Below are positions 17,366-26,583 of a stretch of 64,000 nucleotides of DNA, piece by piece. The DNA comes from Lentilactobacillus raoultii (GTDB taxonomy: Bacteria; Bacillota; Bacilli; Lactobacillales; Lactobacillaceae). Below the pieces are notes generated by a model, which did no database searches, was not told where the DNA came from, and saw nothing but the letters and a program-made list of their open reading frames with translations. Within the stretch, counting starts at the first letter, position 1; each line of letters begins with the position of its first letter. Made by a program: the position numbers and the translations under genes. The DNA lies in the NCBI RefSeq assembly GCF_900411375.1, contig NZ_LS422984.1, positions 715,350-779,349 of the forward strand. The letters run 5' to 3'.

Positions 17366-19816
17366 ATGACGAAAATCAAGACAATGACAAAAACGATCGG
17401 CCAAAGTGTTTTAACGGTGATTGCAGTGGCAATGACAGTTTGGTTGTTAATACCTGGATCAATTAAGGCAGATACCACGCGAACGCGACCCGAAACGTTT
17501 TACGTCAGCAGTCAACACGGCAGTGACCAAGCGAGTGGAACCAGTGCCCAAACGCCTTGGCAAAGCATTCATCGGGTTAACCAAGGCCAATTCATTGCCG
17601 GCGATAAGATCTTATTTGAACGCGGCAGTACATGGAAAGATGTGACACTTCAACCAAAAGGAAGTGGTAATGACCACGCTGACATTACGATTTCTGATTA
17701 CGGCAGTCAAGGGGAATTACCCAAGCTAGCCGGTGAAGGTAAGGTTTCTGACGTGGTTCGGCTTACCAATCAAGACCACTGGACAATCAGTCACTTAGAT
17801 ATTTCAAATCAAACAACTGGGTTTGATAACAACAAGGAAAGTGACGAAAACGGGGCCAAGTTAAATGATCTTCGTGGCATTCATATCACTGGGCAAAACG
17901 TTTCCGAGCTTGACGGTTTTAATCTGACTGATTTAAATGTGCACGATGTTTCTGGTCGGGTTGAATGGGCTTCAGATGTTGGACTTGATGGCAGTACTTT
18001 GAAAGAAAGGCAGCCAGGTGTTTATACCAATGCCGGCTGGGATCGTTCAAAACGCACCGGTGGCATTTTGATTGAGTCGTTAAAGCCGACTAATAATCAA
18101 CCAACCATTTTCAAAAATGTTTCACTGACGAATAGCACCTTGGAACGTGATAGCTACGGTGGCTTTACCATCAAACAGTGGAGTGGCGGTAAAAATGGTC
18201 CTCAATGGGCATTTCCAGCAGCCGATGCTAAAGCGCCAAACTATGAGAGCCCACAGTTTAAGCCCCATGAAAATATTACGGTGAAAAATAATTATATTGA
18301 TCAACAGGGTGTTTATAATTGTAACGGGATTTACGTTACCAGCAGTAAACATGTCATGGTAGAAGATAACGTTGTTAAGAATAGTGGTACTTGTGGCATT
18401 GAAATTAACTTGGTTAATCAATGTGTGGTTCAAAATAACGACGTGTCAGGGTCCAAGCCAAAAGTTGGCGGTGCCGATTCAAACGGGATTGATGCTGACC
18501 GCCGGGTGTCAAATACCATCTTTCAGTATAATTATCTCCATGACAATGGTGATGGCTTTCTGATTTGTGGTTTTGGTTATAATGGGTTAATCATTCGTTA
18601 TAACTTTCTAAAAGACAATACCGGGATTGATTTTCGGGACAGCGTTGATGGTGGCTTTGTTTCAATTGACAACAATTTGATTTACAATACATTGTCACGC
18701 CTTAAACTAAACTTTTCAAATGCTAGTCCTAGAAATGAAACTTGGCAGTTTGAAAATAACGTGATGTACAATGTTAACTCCGCACTTCAGAGTGTTTCGT
18801 ATGGTAGTTCAAATAATAAAGTTCAGTATAGTCACAATGCCTATTATGGTTCAGGAGTTTCTAAAAACGCCTTGGATAAAAGTGCCATTACTGCTGATCC
18901 CAAGTTTGTCAGTGCAAAGCCGGAAATTCCACAAACCGGGGATACGGTTGCCGGTCGCGTCAGTGATTTTAGTGGGTTTAAACTTCAAAGTGATTCGCCG
19001 CTAATTAATGCCGGGACGCCTTACGTGAAAAATTCAGCCCAGGTCTCAATTGACGTGAATGGCAAGGACTATGCCGGCCAAGCTATTTCCGGTAATCCGG
19101 AAGTTGGCCTATATGAATTCGCTAAGACCGAAACGCCGACTAATTCGACTAGCAGTGTTTCGAGTTCTGCCAGTTCTGCTAGTGTGACGTCAAGTAATCA
19201 GTCAAGTGTTTCGAGTTCATCGGCTCCATCACAAACTTCGTCGGCTTCATCAGCGACTGGCTCAACTACCGGTACTAGTTCAACGAGCAGTTCTGTCACC
19301 CCTGAGAAGCCCGCAAAAAAGATTCAACGCCCCACATATAAAAAGGGAACAACCGTTTACGCGATTCGCGGGTTGTGGTTATACAAGACACCAACTTTTA
19401 CTAGAGCTAATCGAGTGACGCATTATCCAAAAAAGTCACGGATGAATCGGCCTGCCTTTAAAATTATGGGTAACAGTCAGTCTGCAACCGGAAAACTGCG
19501 GTATAAGGTCCGAGTTGTCAATCATTCAAATCAGGCGACTAATAAGATCGGCTATATTACTACTAAAAAGGGATTCCTTGAACCGGCTTTTTACCAGCAC
19601 GACTACCAAACTGTGACGGTTTTAAATTCGACTGGCATTAATGCTTATTTAACTAAGAAGCTCACTCACCGAGTCAAGCATTATCGAAGCGGCAAGGTTT
19701 TACGCGTTAAGAAAATTGTCCGTCAAGGATCGACAACCCGCTTTGAATTGAAGAACGGTCAATTTATTACGGCTAATCGTCAATTGGTGCTTGCTGGCAC
19801 CCATCACATCAGATGA
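17366..19816 (+). CDS. Secreted parallel beta-helix protein with C-terminal DUF5776-like wall domain
   Basis: 816 aa. A signal peptide (about 1-36, ending SIKA) leads to a right-handed parallel beta-helix fold (about 50-590) of the pectate-lyase/polysaccharide-lyase type: YVSSQHGSDQASGTSAQTPW at the start and many N-rich turns such as NNYIDQQG and NDVSGSKP. A Ser/Thr linker (about 590-650) precedes a C-terminal region (IRGLWLYKTPTFT, NRPAFKIMG, TGKLRYKVR) resembling the DUF5776 domains of lactobacillus surface proteins. It probably acts outside the cell on a plant or microbial polysaccharide; the reaction cannot be named. ATG at 17366 has GGAGGG 5 nt upstream; an earlier in-frame TTG is rejected. 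Confidence 0.85.
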   Translation: MTKIKTMTKTIGQSVLTVIAVAMTVWLLIPGSIKADTTRTRPETFYVSSQHGSDQASGTSAQTPWQSIHRVNQGQFIAGDKILFERGSTWKDVTLQPKGSGNDHADITISDYGSQGELPKLAGEGKVSDVVRLTNQDHWTISHLDISNQTTGFDNNKESDENGAKLNDLRGIHITGQNVSELDGFNLTDLNVHDVSGRVEWASDVGLDGSTLKERQPGVYTNAGWDRSKRTGGILIESLKPTNNQPTIFKNVSLTNSTLERDSYGGFTIKQWSGGKNGPQWAFPAADAKAPNYESPQFKPHENITVKNNYIDQQGVYNCNGIYVTSSKHVMVEDNVVKNSGTCGIEINLVNQCVVQNNDVSGSKPKVGGADSNGIDADRRVSNTIFQYNYLHDNGDGFLICGFGYNGLIIRYNFLKDNTGIDFRDSVDGGFVSIDNNLIYNTLSRLKLNFSNASPRNETWQFENNVMYNVNSALQSVSYGSSNNKVQYSHNAYYGSGVSKNALDKSAITADPKFVSAKPEIPQTGDTVAGRVSDFSGFKLQSDSPLINAGTPYVKNSAQVSIDVNGKDYAGQAISGNPEVGLYEFAKTETPTNSTSSVSSSASSASVTSSNQSSVSSSSAPSQTSSASSATGSTTGTSSTSSSVTPEKPAKKIQRPTYKKGTTVYAIRGLWLYKTPTFTRANRVTHYPKKSRMNRPAFKIMGNSQSATGKLRYKVRVVNHSNQATNKIGYITTKKGFLEPAFYQHDYQTVTVLNSTGINAYLTKKLTHRVKHYRSGKVLRVKKIVRQGSTTRFELKNGQFITANRQLVLAGTHHIR

Positions 19817-19858
19817 CCGGCCAGCCAAACAGAGCCAATCTGGAAAGGAAGATAACTA

Positions 19859-21910
19859 TTGTCAGATAAAGAAACATTTACAATTTCCCGAGGGACGGTG
19901 GTCAAGGCAGCCGATTATCGAAATCCGGTGCTTAAAAATGCCCGCCTGATTCTTCAGCGGGATATTGAAGCAGCAACTAAGAAAAATGACGTGAAAAATC
20001 AAATCTATTTGAAACTTGATCCTGAAACTGCTGTTGAGGGGGATGACTATCAAATTCGGTTGACAGATGCCAAGTCGGTCACCATTTCCGCTAAAACAGC
20101 ATTAGGGGTGATGTACGGCACACTGGCCGTTTCAAGAAATGTCTTAAAGGTGGATGATTTCTGGTATTGGTTGGATCGACTGCCTCAAGTCCGCGATGTG
20201 GTTGTTTGGCACAACTTTGATCTTCACTTACCGCATTATCAAACTAAATACAGGGGTTGGTTTGTTAACGATGAACTGTTGATTTCGGGTTGGGAGGATC
20301 ATTCTTCCAACCGCTATGTTTGGCAGCGAATCTTTGAAACAGCACTTCGGGTTGGCTGTAACGTGATTATTCCCGGCACCGACGTTAATTCACAAGTTAA
20401 TCGCCGACCCGCCAAAGAATTTGGCTTAATGATTGCCCAACACCACGCGGAACCATTGGGAGCTAAGATGTTTGCCCGTGAATACCCGAATTTAACGGCT
20501 TCGTTTGTTAAATACCCGGATTTGTTCAGAAAACTTTGGCGCGATGCCATCATGGATCAAAAGGGCACGCCAACCATTTACAGTCTCGGCTTTCGTGGTC
20601 AGGGTGACAAGCCGTTCTGGGAAGACGATGACAGTCGGGAATGGGATGAACAGGCAATTGCCGACGTGATCAATGGCATTATTGAGGAACAGTACGAGAT
20701 GGTGAAACAACTCGACCCAGGGGCACCGATGGCTTTGAATGTCTACGGCGAACTGACCGGTTTGTATAATAAAGGGTTGGTTAAGATTCCAGACGACGTC
20801 ATTGAAATTTGGGCTGATAGTGGTTACGGTAAGATGGTTTCCAGACGACAGGGATTGGATAATCCTCGTTCACCGATTCTAGAGGCCCCAAACCCTCATA
20901 ATCGTCAACGGGGCATTTACTATCACGTAGCTTTCCATGATCTCCAAGCTTCAAATTTCTTGGGCTTACTATCCAATAGTCCAGCCTTTGTTTCATCAGA
21001 GCTTTCAAAGGTTCGTGAACACCATTTTGATACATTGGAGCTGATCAACACCGGAAGTATCAAGCCACACATTCTTTATTTGAGAGAAGTTGCCAAATCT
21101 TGGTTGGCAGATTATTCGGCGCGGGATAACGAGATAATTTTAAAGGACTATGTGTCGACTTATTATGATGAAAAGCAGCCTGAATTAGTTGAATTATACA
21201 GTAACTATTGGCAGGCAGTCGTCCAATACGGGCCACATTCGGATGAAACGGCCGGCGATGAATTTGCGCCTTACTTGATTAGACGCTTGATCAAGGCGTG
21301 GGTCGGTCATCATGATAAGCTGAGTGACGCTGGTTGGGTGGTTGATGCTAAACTACCGGAAGCGTTGAAGAAGTTAGATGAGATGATCACACCAAAACTA
21401 CCAGATTGGGAAGCGCTGCGGTTGCAAACGAAGCAATTACTGTTGACTTTAAAACCTGCTGATGCGACCCGGCTATACGGCGATTTTTATTTGAGTGTGA
21501 TTAATCAGGCTCAAGGATTAAAAGCGTTGCATTTGGCGATTCGGGCCTATCAAGAGGCAACTGGGGCAACTAAAGGTGAGGATTACCTCAAACCATTCTT
21601 AACTGCTGATGAGGCTTACCAGGCCATGAAAGAAATCGTGATTGCTGAAACGACTAATCCTTCAGGAAAATGGGCGGACTTCTATCAAAATGACGGCTAT
21701 AATAATGTGCCGTTAGCGGTTGCCCAGTTGAAGTTTTTGCGGCATTATCTAAGAGTCCTGGGCGATAGCGATGATGAAGATGGCTGGGAACACCACTTCG
21801 TTAAAGCAACGGCTGAGGCTCGGGTAATGACACTGTCAAACACTCGACCGGCAATGGGAGACGACCAACTGGCCAAAAAACTGCGTGAGCGTTTGATCCA
21901 TCATCTATAA
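19859..21910 (+). CDS. GH115-family alpha-glucuronidase
   Basis: 683 aa, no signal peptide, so cytoplasmic. It matches the glycoside hydrolase family 115 pattern: YRGWFVNDE near residue 120, GCNVIIPG, YSLGFRGQGDKPFW, VYGELTGLYNKGL and ADSGYGKM, then GIYYHVAFHDLQ and INTGSIKPHILYL. GH115 enzymes release (4-O-methyl)glucuronic acid from xylan or arabinogalactan. It is shorter than many family members, so accessory domains may be missing. The TTG start has a GGAAAGGAAG site 7 nt before. With the esterases it implies stripping of acetyl and glucuronyl groups after import. Confidence 0.85.
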   Translation: MSDKETFTISRGTVVKAADYRNPVLKNARLILQRDIEAATKKNDVKNQIYLKLDPETAVEGDDYQIRLTDAKSVTISAKTALGVMYGTLAVSRNVLKVDDFWYWLDRLPQVRDVVVWHNFDLHLPHYQTKYRGWFVNDELLISGWEDHSSNRYVWQRIFETALRVGCNVIIPGTDVNSQVNRRPAKEFGLMIAQHHAEPLGAKMFAREYPNLTASFVKYPDLFRKLWRDAIMDQKGTPTIYSLGFRGQGDKPFWEDDDSREWDEQAIADVINGIIEEQYEMVKQLDPGAPMALNVYGELTGLYNKGLVKIPDDVIEIWADSGYGKMVSRRQGLDNPRSPILEAPNPHNRQRGIYYHVAFHDLQASNFLGLLSNSPAFVSSELSKVREHHFDTLELINTGSIKPHILYLREVAKSWLADYSARDNEIILKDYVSTYYDEKQPELVELYSNYWQAVVQYGPHSDETAGDEFAPYLIRRLIKAWVGHHDKLSDAGWVVDAKLPEALKKLDEMITPKLPDWEALRLQTKQLLLTLKPADATRLYGDFYLSVINQAQGLKALHLAIRAYQEATGATKGEDYLKPFLTADEAYQAMKEIVIAETTNPSGKWADFYQNDGYNNVPLAVAQLKFLRHYLRVLGDSDDEDGWEHHFVKATAEARVMTLSNTRPAMGDDQLAKKLRERLIHHL

Positions 21911-21933
21911 TAGAAGTTAATTTGAAGGGGAAA

Positions 21934-22146
21934 ATGATTGAAATGAACAATAAAAAAATTAAACTCGATCCGGATAAGTTTGCCAGAGCCGTTGTCAGTG
22001 GGTCGACAATTGATGAAACAGATGATGTTAAGGCCAGTAAGTTTGCACTGAAACGCTATTTGTCAGCATACCTGCTCGCTGAAGACTTTAACAATTTGGA
22101 AAAGAAAGATGCCAGCATTTTGAACAGTAAGAACATTTCGGAATGA
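21934..22146 (+). CDS. Small cytoplasmic protein of unknown function
   Basis: 70 aa, charged, mostly helical, with no recognised family. It is 23 nt after the GH115 gene and ends the operon before a hairpin. AAGGGG precedes an ATG at 21934; ATG at 21943 is another possibility. Its position suggests a role tied to this sugar locus. Confidence 0.55.
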   Translation: MIEMNNKKIKLDPDKFARAVVSGSTIDETDDVKASKFALKRYLSAYLLAEDFNNLEKKDASILNSKNISE

Positions 22147-22212
22147 TGGAATCAATGAATAAGGCAATGAAATCTCGGCTTTGAGTTGATTAACCAGATT
22201 CGATATTAAAGT

Positions 22213-22253
22213 AAAAAGTGGGTCACAGTGTAGTTAGCGCTGGGCCCATTTTT
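22213..22253 (+). terminator. Imperfect hairpin terminator
   Basis: AAAAAGTGGGTC pairs with GGGCCCATTTTT with one bulge. It ends the sugar operon before CRISPR array 2. Confidence 0.55.
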
Positions 22254-22478
22254 GTGTTGCTAAGAAACGATTACAATTACTTACATATTTAATATCTCAA
22301 AAAATTCGAAATTGTTCTGGATTATGAGTGTTTCGTCTGTAATAATGGAATTAAGATCATGAAATGATTGGGCTAGGTTTAAAATTCAAATGGTTAAATC
22401 GGGCACACCGTGAAGCAAAGTGATGGAAAATGGTGGTTTGCCAATTTGAAAATGGCGGTATATCAAGGATCGTTTAGT
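22254..22478 (+). promoter_or_regulatory. Probable leader of CRISPR array 2
   Basis: About 225 AT-rich non-coding bp directly before the first repeat. The opposite end of the array carries the broken repeat, so this side should be the leader with the promoter and adaptation site. I see no clear -35/-10 pair and no cas gene. Confidence 0.5.
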
Positions 22479-24279
22479 GTATTCCCCACGGATGTAGGGG
22501 TGATCCCACATTTACAGCTGCACAGACATTCAGTATTGCGGTATTCCCCACGGATGTAGGGGTGATCCTATCATGTCGTGGTCTCACGCTGATCTTAGAT
22601 TGTATTCCCCACGGATGTAGGGGTGATCCCAAAGCTATTCAAGCCATTCCTCAACCGGACACGTATTCCCCACGGATGTAGGGGTGATCCTACTTCACTT
22701 GGCGGCCGGTGTGGATGTACGCTGTATTCCCCACGGATGTAGGGGTGATCCTGAATTCCGGATCCTTACCAATTGGGCTGTTAGGTATTCCCCACGGATG
22801 TAGGGGTGATCCTGTGGTCGCACTATTAACTTTAATAATAATGTTGTATTCCCCACGGATGTAGGGGTGATCCAAATCTTCAAAAAGTTGGCAAACTAGC
22901 AAAAAAGTATTCCCCACGGATGTAGGGGTGATCCTTTCAACAACAGGAAATGTAAATTCCGCGCTTGGTATTCCCCACGGATGTAGGGGTGATCCTACCC
23001 GATCATCGGCCAATAATGCTTCATCTAAGTATTCCCCACGGATGTAGGGGTGATCCCAATTAGCGCTCCCAACTCCCCGTACGGACTTCGTATTCCCCAC
23101 GGATGTAGGGGTGATCCTTATACGAGAGTCCGTTTGAGTCGATGCTCACGGTATTCCCCACGGATGTAGGGGTGATCCTTTCATCAATATTAGCGATTCG
23201 TATTTTGGTTTGTATTCCCCACGGATGTAGGGGTGATCCTCATCAATTATGTGCATCATGATCACCTCTCTTCGTATTCCCCACGGATGTAGGGGTGATC
23301 CTCCGGTCATTGAATTGGTCGCATGCAAATTAGCGTATTCCCCACGGATGTAGGGGTGATCCCCTGACCAGTGCCGCTTCCCTGAGAGTCTAAAGGTATT
23401 CCCCACGGATGTAGGGGTGATCCTCTGTGTTTGGTTAATGCGGTTTTTACCGTTAAGTATTCCCCACGGATGTAGGGGTGATCCTATAACTACGGTTTGC
23501 AAATGGCGGCCTATAAGGTATTCCCCACGGATGTAGGGGTGATCCCTTTTTCGGACCAAATCGGTAAAAATCGGACCAGTATTCCCCACGGATGTAGGGG
23601 TGATCCTGTACTCATCGGCGGTGTCAAAGTCCTTTTTGCGTATTCTTCACGGATGTAGGGGTGATCCTTGCAAAAGTTCGGATTGCGGAATCGTGACATT
23701 AGTATTCCCCACGGATGTAGGGGTGATCCTTACAAGCCGGCTTATGACTCAGGATATCTGCTGTATTCCCCACGGATGTAGGGGTGATCCTTCGTCGGGC
23801 CAGTCCTTTGGCACCTTCCAAAAGTATTCCCCACGGATGTAGGGGTGATCCTCTGTAAGGTGGCCGTTGACGGCTGCCAATTGCGTATACCCCACGGATG
23901 TAGGGGTGATCCTATCAACGATTCTGAGCAACAACCGCCACTAAAGTATTCCCCACGGATGTAGGGGTGATCCTTAATTACTCGCTGGCGATTGCAGTAG
24001 GCGCGGGTATTCCCCACGGATGTAGGGGTGATCCTCGCACTGCACTTTGAATTCGAGTAAACGCGTGGGTATTCCCCACGGATGTAGGGGTGATCCCTAA
24101 TAGTCAGCGAAGTAAACCTGTGGTCCAATGTATTCCCCACGGATGTAGGGGTGATCCCTTTGATGCGGTGTGTAACTATCCGGCTCAAAAGTATTCCCCA
24201 CGGATGTAGGGGTGATCCCACTGCTTCTGAAAAGGGATCGGCTCCAGAATGGTATTCCCCACGGATGTAGGGGTGAATT
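22479..24279 (+). CRISPR. CRISPR array 2 (type I-E-like), complete
   Basis: Thirty repeats begin at 22479, 22541, 22602 and so on to 24252, giving 29 spacers of 33-34 bp. The repeat differs from array 1 at one position: CACGGATG here against CACGTATG. Variant repeats occur at 23640 (TTCTTCAC) and 23885 (TATACCCC). The last repeat at 24252 loses its final TCC, marking the trailer. No cas genes are nearby, so it must use remote effector proteins, perhaps the same as array 1. Confidence 0.98.
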
Positions 24280-24297
24280 TTTGGAGGGAGGGATGAT

Positions 24298-24741
24298 ATG
24301 GACATTAAAGTTTTAAATCAAGCCACTATAGAAGAACCGGCGTGGTTGGCAATTCAACATCAAATTGAGTCGTTCGATTGGGGAGGCGCTAAGTTTATTG
24401 CTAAAAAGATGCTAGGGCCAATGACACCTCAGGAACGTCTGATTGTTGCTGTTGAAAAAAAGCGAATTATCGGTGTCTGTGCAATAGTAGAGAAAGATAT
24501 TGCCGACATTCCTGAAACGCCGTTTATCAGTACTGTTTATGTCATGCCTGACTATCGAAATATGCATGTTGGTACACAAATGGTTAACCGGGCATTAGAA
24601 GTTGCAAGAGGACTTCAATTCGGGGAAGTTTATATTATTTCTCGGTTGAGTGATTATTACGAACAGATTGGATTCGAATTGGTTAGGATGATCAAGGACT
24701 TTATGGGCAGAGAGATGAAGCTTTATCGCAAGCAAATTTAG
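24298..24741 (+). CDS. GNAT-family N-acetyltransferase
   Basis: 147 aa. It shows the GNAT fold: a first strand and helix (WLAIQHQIESFDW), then STVYVMPDYRNMHVGTQMVNRAL, which contains the acetyl-CoA-binding motif A (R/Q-x-x-G-x-G/A type: YRNMHVGTQ), and a YYEQIGF motif near the end. The substrate is unknown. Its ribosome site GGAGGGAGG begins a few bases after the last CRISPR repeat, and there is no room for a promoter, so it is probably read through from the array transcript. Confidence 0.85.
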   Translation: MDIKVLNQATIEEPAWLAIQHQIESFDWGGAKFIAKKMLGPMTPQERLIVAVEKKRIIGVCAIVEKDIADIPETPFISTVYVMPDYRNMHVGTQMVNRALEVARGLQFGEVYIISRLSDYYEQIGFELVRMIKDFMGREMKLYRKQI

Positions 24742-24842
24742 CTAATTAAGAGGTTCTTATTGAACTTTGACGCTACATACTTTGTAGCATTAAGGATTAG
24801 TGCAGAGTTGACCTATTTGTATCAAATAACTAAAACAAATTA

Positions 24843-24917
24843 AAAAACGCCAATCCCAATTTGGAAGTCAGCAGTGGCAAAAGTCACTTTAAGACTGTCA
24901 TTGAGATTGACGTTTTT
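24843..24917. terminator. Bidirectional terminator
   Basis: Arms AAAAACGCCAATC and GATTGACGTTTTT enclose a second smaller hairpin. It separates the GNAT gene from the convergent stress operon. Confidence 0.6.
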
Positions 24918-24952
24918 AATTATTGGAGAGTACCTAAAAAGTCAGACCTAGA

Positions 24953-25147
24953 TTAGGTGTCGGATTTGCGTGGATCGTTAAATTCTGTATCAGGTGATTC
25001 ATCGTTCCAAGCGGGCGCACCGGCTTTATCTTTATCGGTGGCTTCTTGATTAGGCACGTCGACCTTGCCTTTGCTTTCCTGTTTTTCACTGGTATCTTCA
25101 AGAGATTGCTTCAGCTCTTTTTCAGCTTTTGAATGATCTGATGTCAT
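24953..25147 (-). CDS. Small hydrophilic protein, stress-operon member
   Basis: 64 aa, very rich in Asp, Glu, Lys and Ser, probably unstructured. It has no recognised family. A good AAGGAGGA lies before the ATG. It ends a three-gene minus-strand group (SDR, YdaT-like, this one) spaced by 14-25 nt. Confidence 0.65.
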   Translation of the reverse strand: MTSDHSKAEKELKQSLEDTSEKQESKGKVDVPNQEATDKDKAGAPAWNDESPDTEFNDPRKSDT

Positions 25148-25170
25148 ACTAAGTCCTCCTTGTAGTTACG

Positions 25171-25392
25171 TCATTTGCGCGTTTTTTGACGACTCTTTTT
25201 AAAAGGATCATTTTTATCCGGGGCATGGTGGTCCTGATACCATTGCTCAGCCTTATCGGTTGCAATTGCAATTGCTTTTTGATCATCATATCCTTTATCT
25301 TTTAGGGCGTTCGCAATATCAATGGCTTTGTCCCGGACCACTTTTTTAAGATTCTTCATTGAAGCTGGATAATTTTCATTATTCCAGGGCAT
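25171..25392 (-). CDS. YdaT-like small stress protein
   Basis: 73 aa. The N-terminus MPWNNENYPASMKNL, the helix VRDKAIDIANAL, and DQKAIAIATDKAEQW match the Bacillus YdaT-type family of general-stress proteins that start MPWN. Biochemical role unknown. It is 14 nt after the SDR gene. Confidence 0.75.
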   Translation of the reverse strand: MPWNNENYPASMKNLKKVVRDKAIDIANALKDKGYDDQKAIAIATDKAEQWYQDHHAPDKNDPFKKSRQKTRK

Positions 25393-25406
25393 TGGCAGTC
25401 CTCCAG

Positions 25407-26291
25407 TTAGTTAGTAAAATCACCGCCAGTAACGCCATAGCTTTGGCCAGTGACGTAGCTGGCACGATCAGAAGCCAAGAAAACGTAAACGGGTGCTAAT
25501 TCTACTGGTTGACCAGCACGCTGAAGCGGTTTGCTTTGACCAAACTTGGGGATGTTTTCCTGCGGTTGGCCACCAACAACTTGAAGCGGTGTCCAGATTG
25601 GGCCTGGCGCCACGGTATTGACTCGAATGCCTCGTTTAGCTAACTGAGCGGAAAGTGCTTGGGTTAGCGTATGAATGGCGCCCTTGGTTGCCGCGTAGTC
25701 CAAGAGAAACGGTGATGGCTGATAAGCTTGGATTGAAGTCGTGGTAATAATGGATGCGCCTGGCTTCAAGTATTTCATAGCAGCTTTAACAGTCCATAAA
25801 ATGGGGTAAACATTGGTTTCAAAGGTTTCTTTGATATTTTGTGTCGACAAGTTGGTAATATCGGGTTCAGCCTGCTGCTTACCGGCGATCAGCGCCAAAA
25901 TGTCCAAACCATGGAGCTTTTGATAAGCGGTTTCGATTAATTCTTTATTGAAATCCTCGGATTTAAGATCTCCCGGAATTAAAACCGCAGTTTGACCAGC
26001 TTCTTCAATCCAGTGCTTAACCTCTTGCGCATCAGTCTGCTCTTCCGGTAGATAATTGATAGCGACATCGGCGCCTTCGCGAGCAAAGGCAATGGCAGTT
26101 GCTCGACCAATACCGGAATCGCCACCGGTTACCAATGCCTTTTTTCCCTTAAGCTGTCCAGATCCGTGATAAGAAGTTTCACCGGCATCTGGAATGGGGT
26201 CCAAGTTGGCCTGTAATCCTGGCTCGGTTTGCGATTGAATTGGGTAGTCTTGGTGATAATATTTGGTGAGTGGATTTAACGAATTCTCCAT
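25407..26291 (-). CDS. Short-chain dehydrogenase/reductase (YdaD/GSP39-like)
   Basis: 294 aa. A 45-residue N-terminal extension (PDAGETSYHGSGQLKGK) typical of general stress protein 39-type SDRs precedes the Rossmann fold: GGDSGIGRA at the nucleotide site, the catalytic Ser (TTTSIQAYQPSP), Tyr/Lys (YAATKGA) and a VAPGPIWTP loop. The substrate is unknown; it acts as an NAD(P)-dependent oxidoreductase in the cytoplasm. It heads the three-gene operon with the YdaT-like gene, which supports a stress role. Confidence 0.9.
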   Translation of the reverse strand: MENSLNPLTKYYHQDYPIQSQTEPGLQANLDPIPDAGETSYHGSGQLKGKKALVTGGDSGIGRATAIAFAREGADVAINYLPEEQTDAQEVKHWIEEAGQTAVLIPGDLKSEDFNKELIETAYQKLHGLDILALIAGKQQAEPDITNLSTQNIKETFETNVYPILWTVKAAMKYLKPGASIITTTSIQAYQPSPFLLDYAATKGAIHTLTQALSAQLAKRGIRVNTVAPGPIWTPLQVVGGQPQENIPKFGQSKPLQRAGQPVELAPVYVFLASDRASYVTGQSYGVTGGDFTN

Positions 26292-26583
26292 AAATCAGCC
26301 TCCTTTAAAATCTCAGCAAGGTAGTTGCAATGCGGGAGCTTGATAGTTAATTTAAATCATCTCAAATCAACCTGATTCATTAAGATGATTTTCAAACAGT
26401 ATATGACAATTCAAGATAGCTGGTCAAATTTCATGATTGCTAATTTGTAATTATTTCGATCGCCAGGTTAACAATTATTTAGTTTATTTTCTGATCTAAT
26501 CGCTTTTGTAAATAATTTTTGATAGAATTTAGCGTATATAATTAATAAGAAACGAATCTTGATTAAGAAAGGTTAAGCTACAA

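Noticed and set aside
22690-24305. ORFs of 60-187 aa in CRISPR array 2
   Set aside because: Same reason: reading frames kept open by repeats, on both strands.
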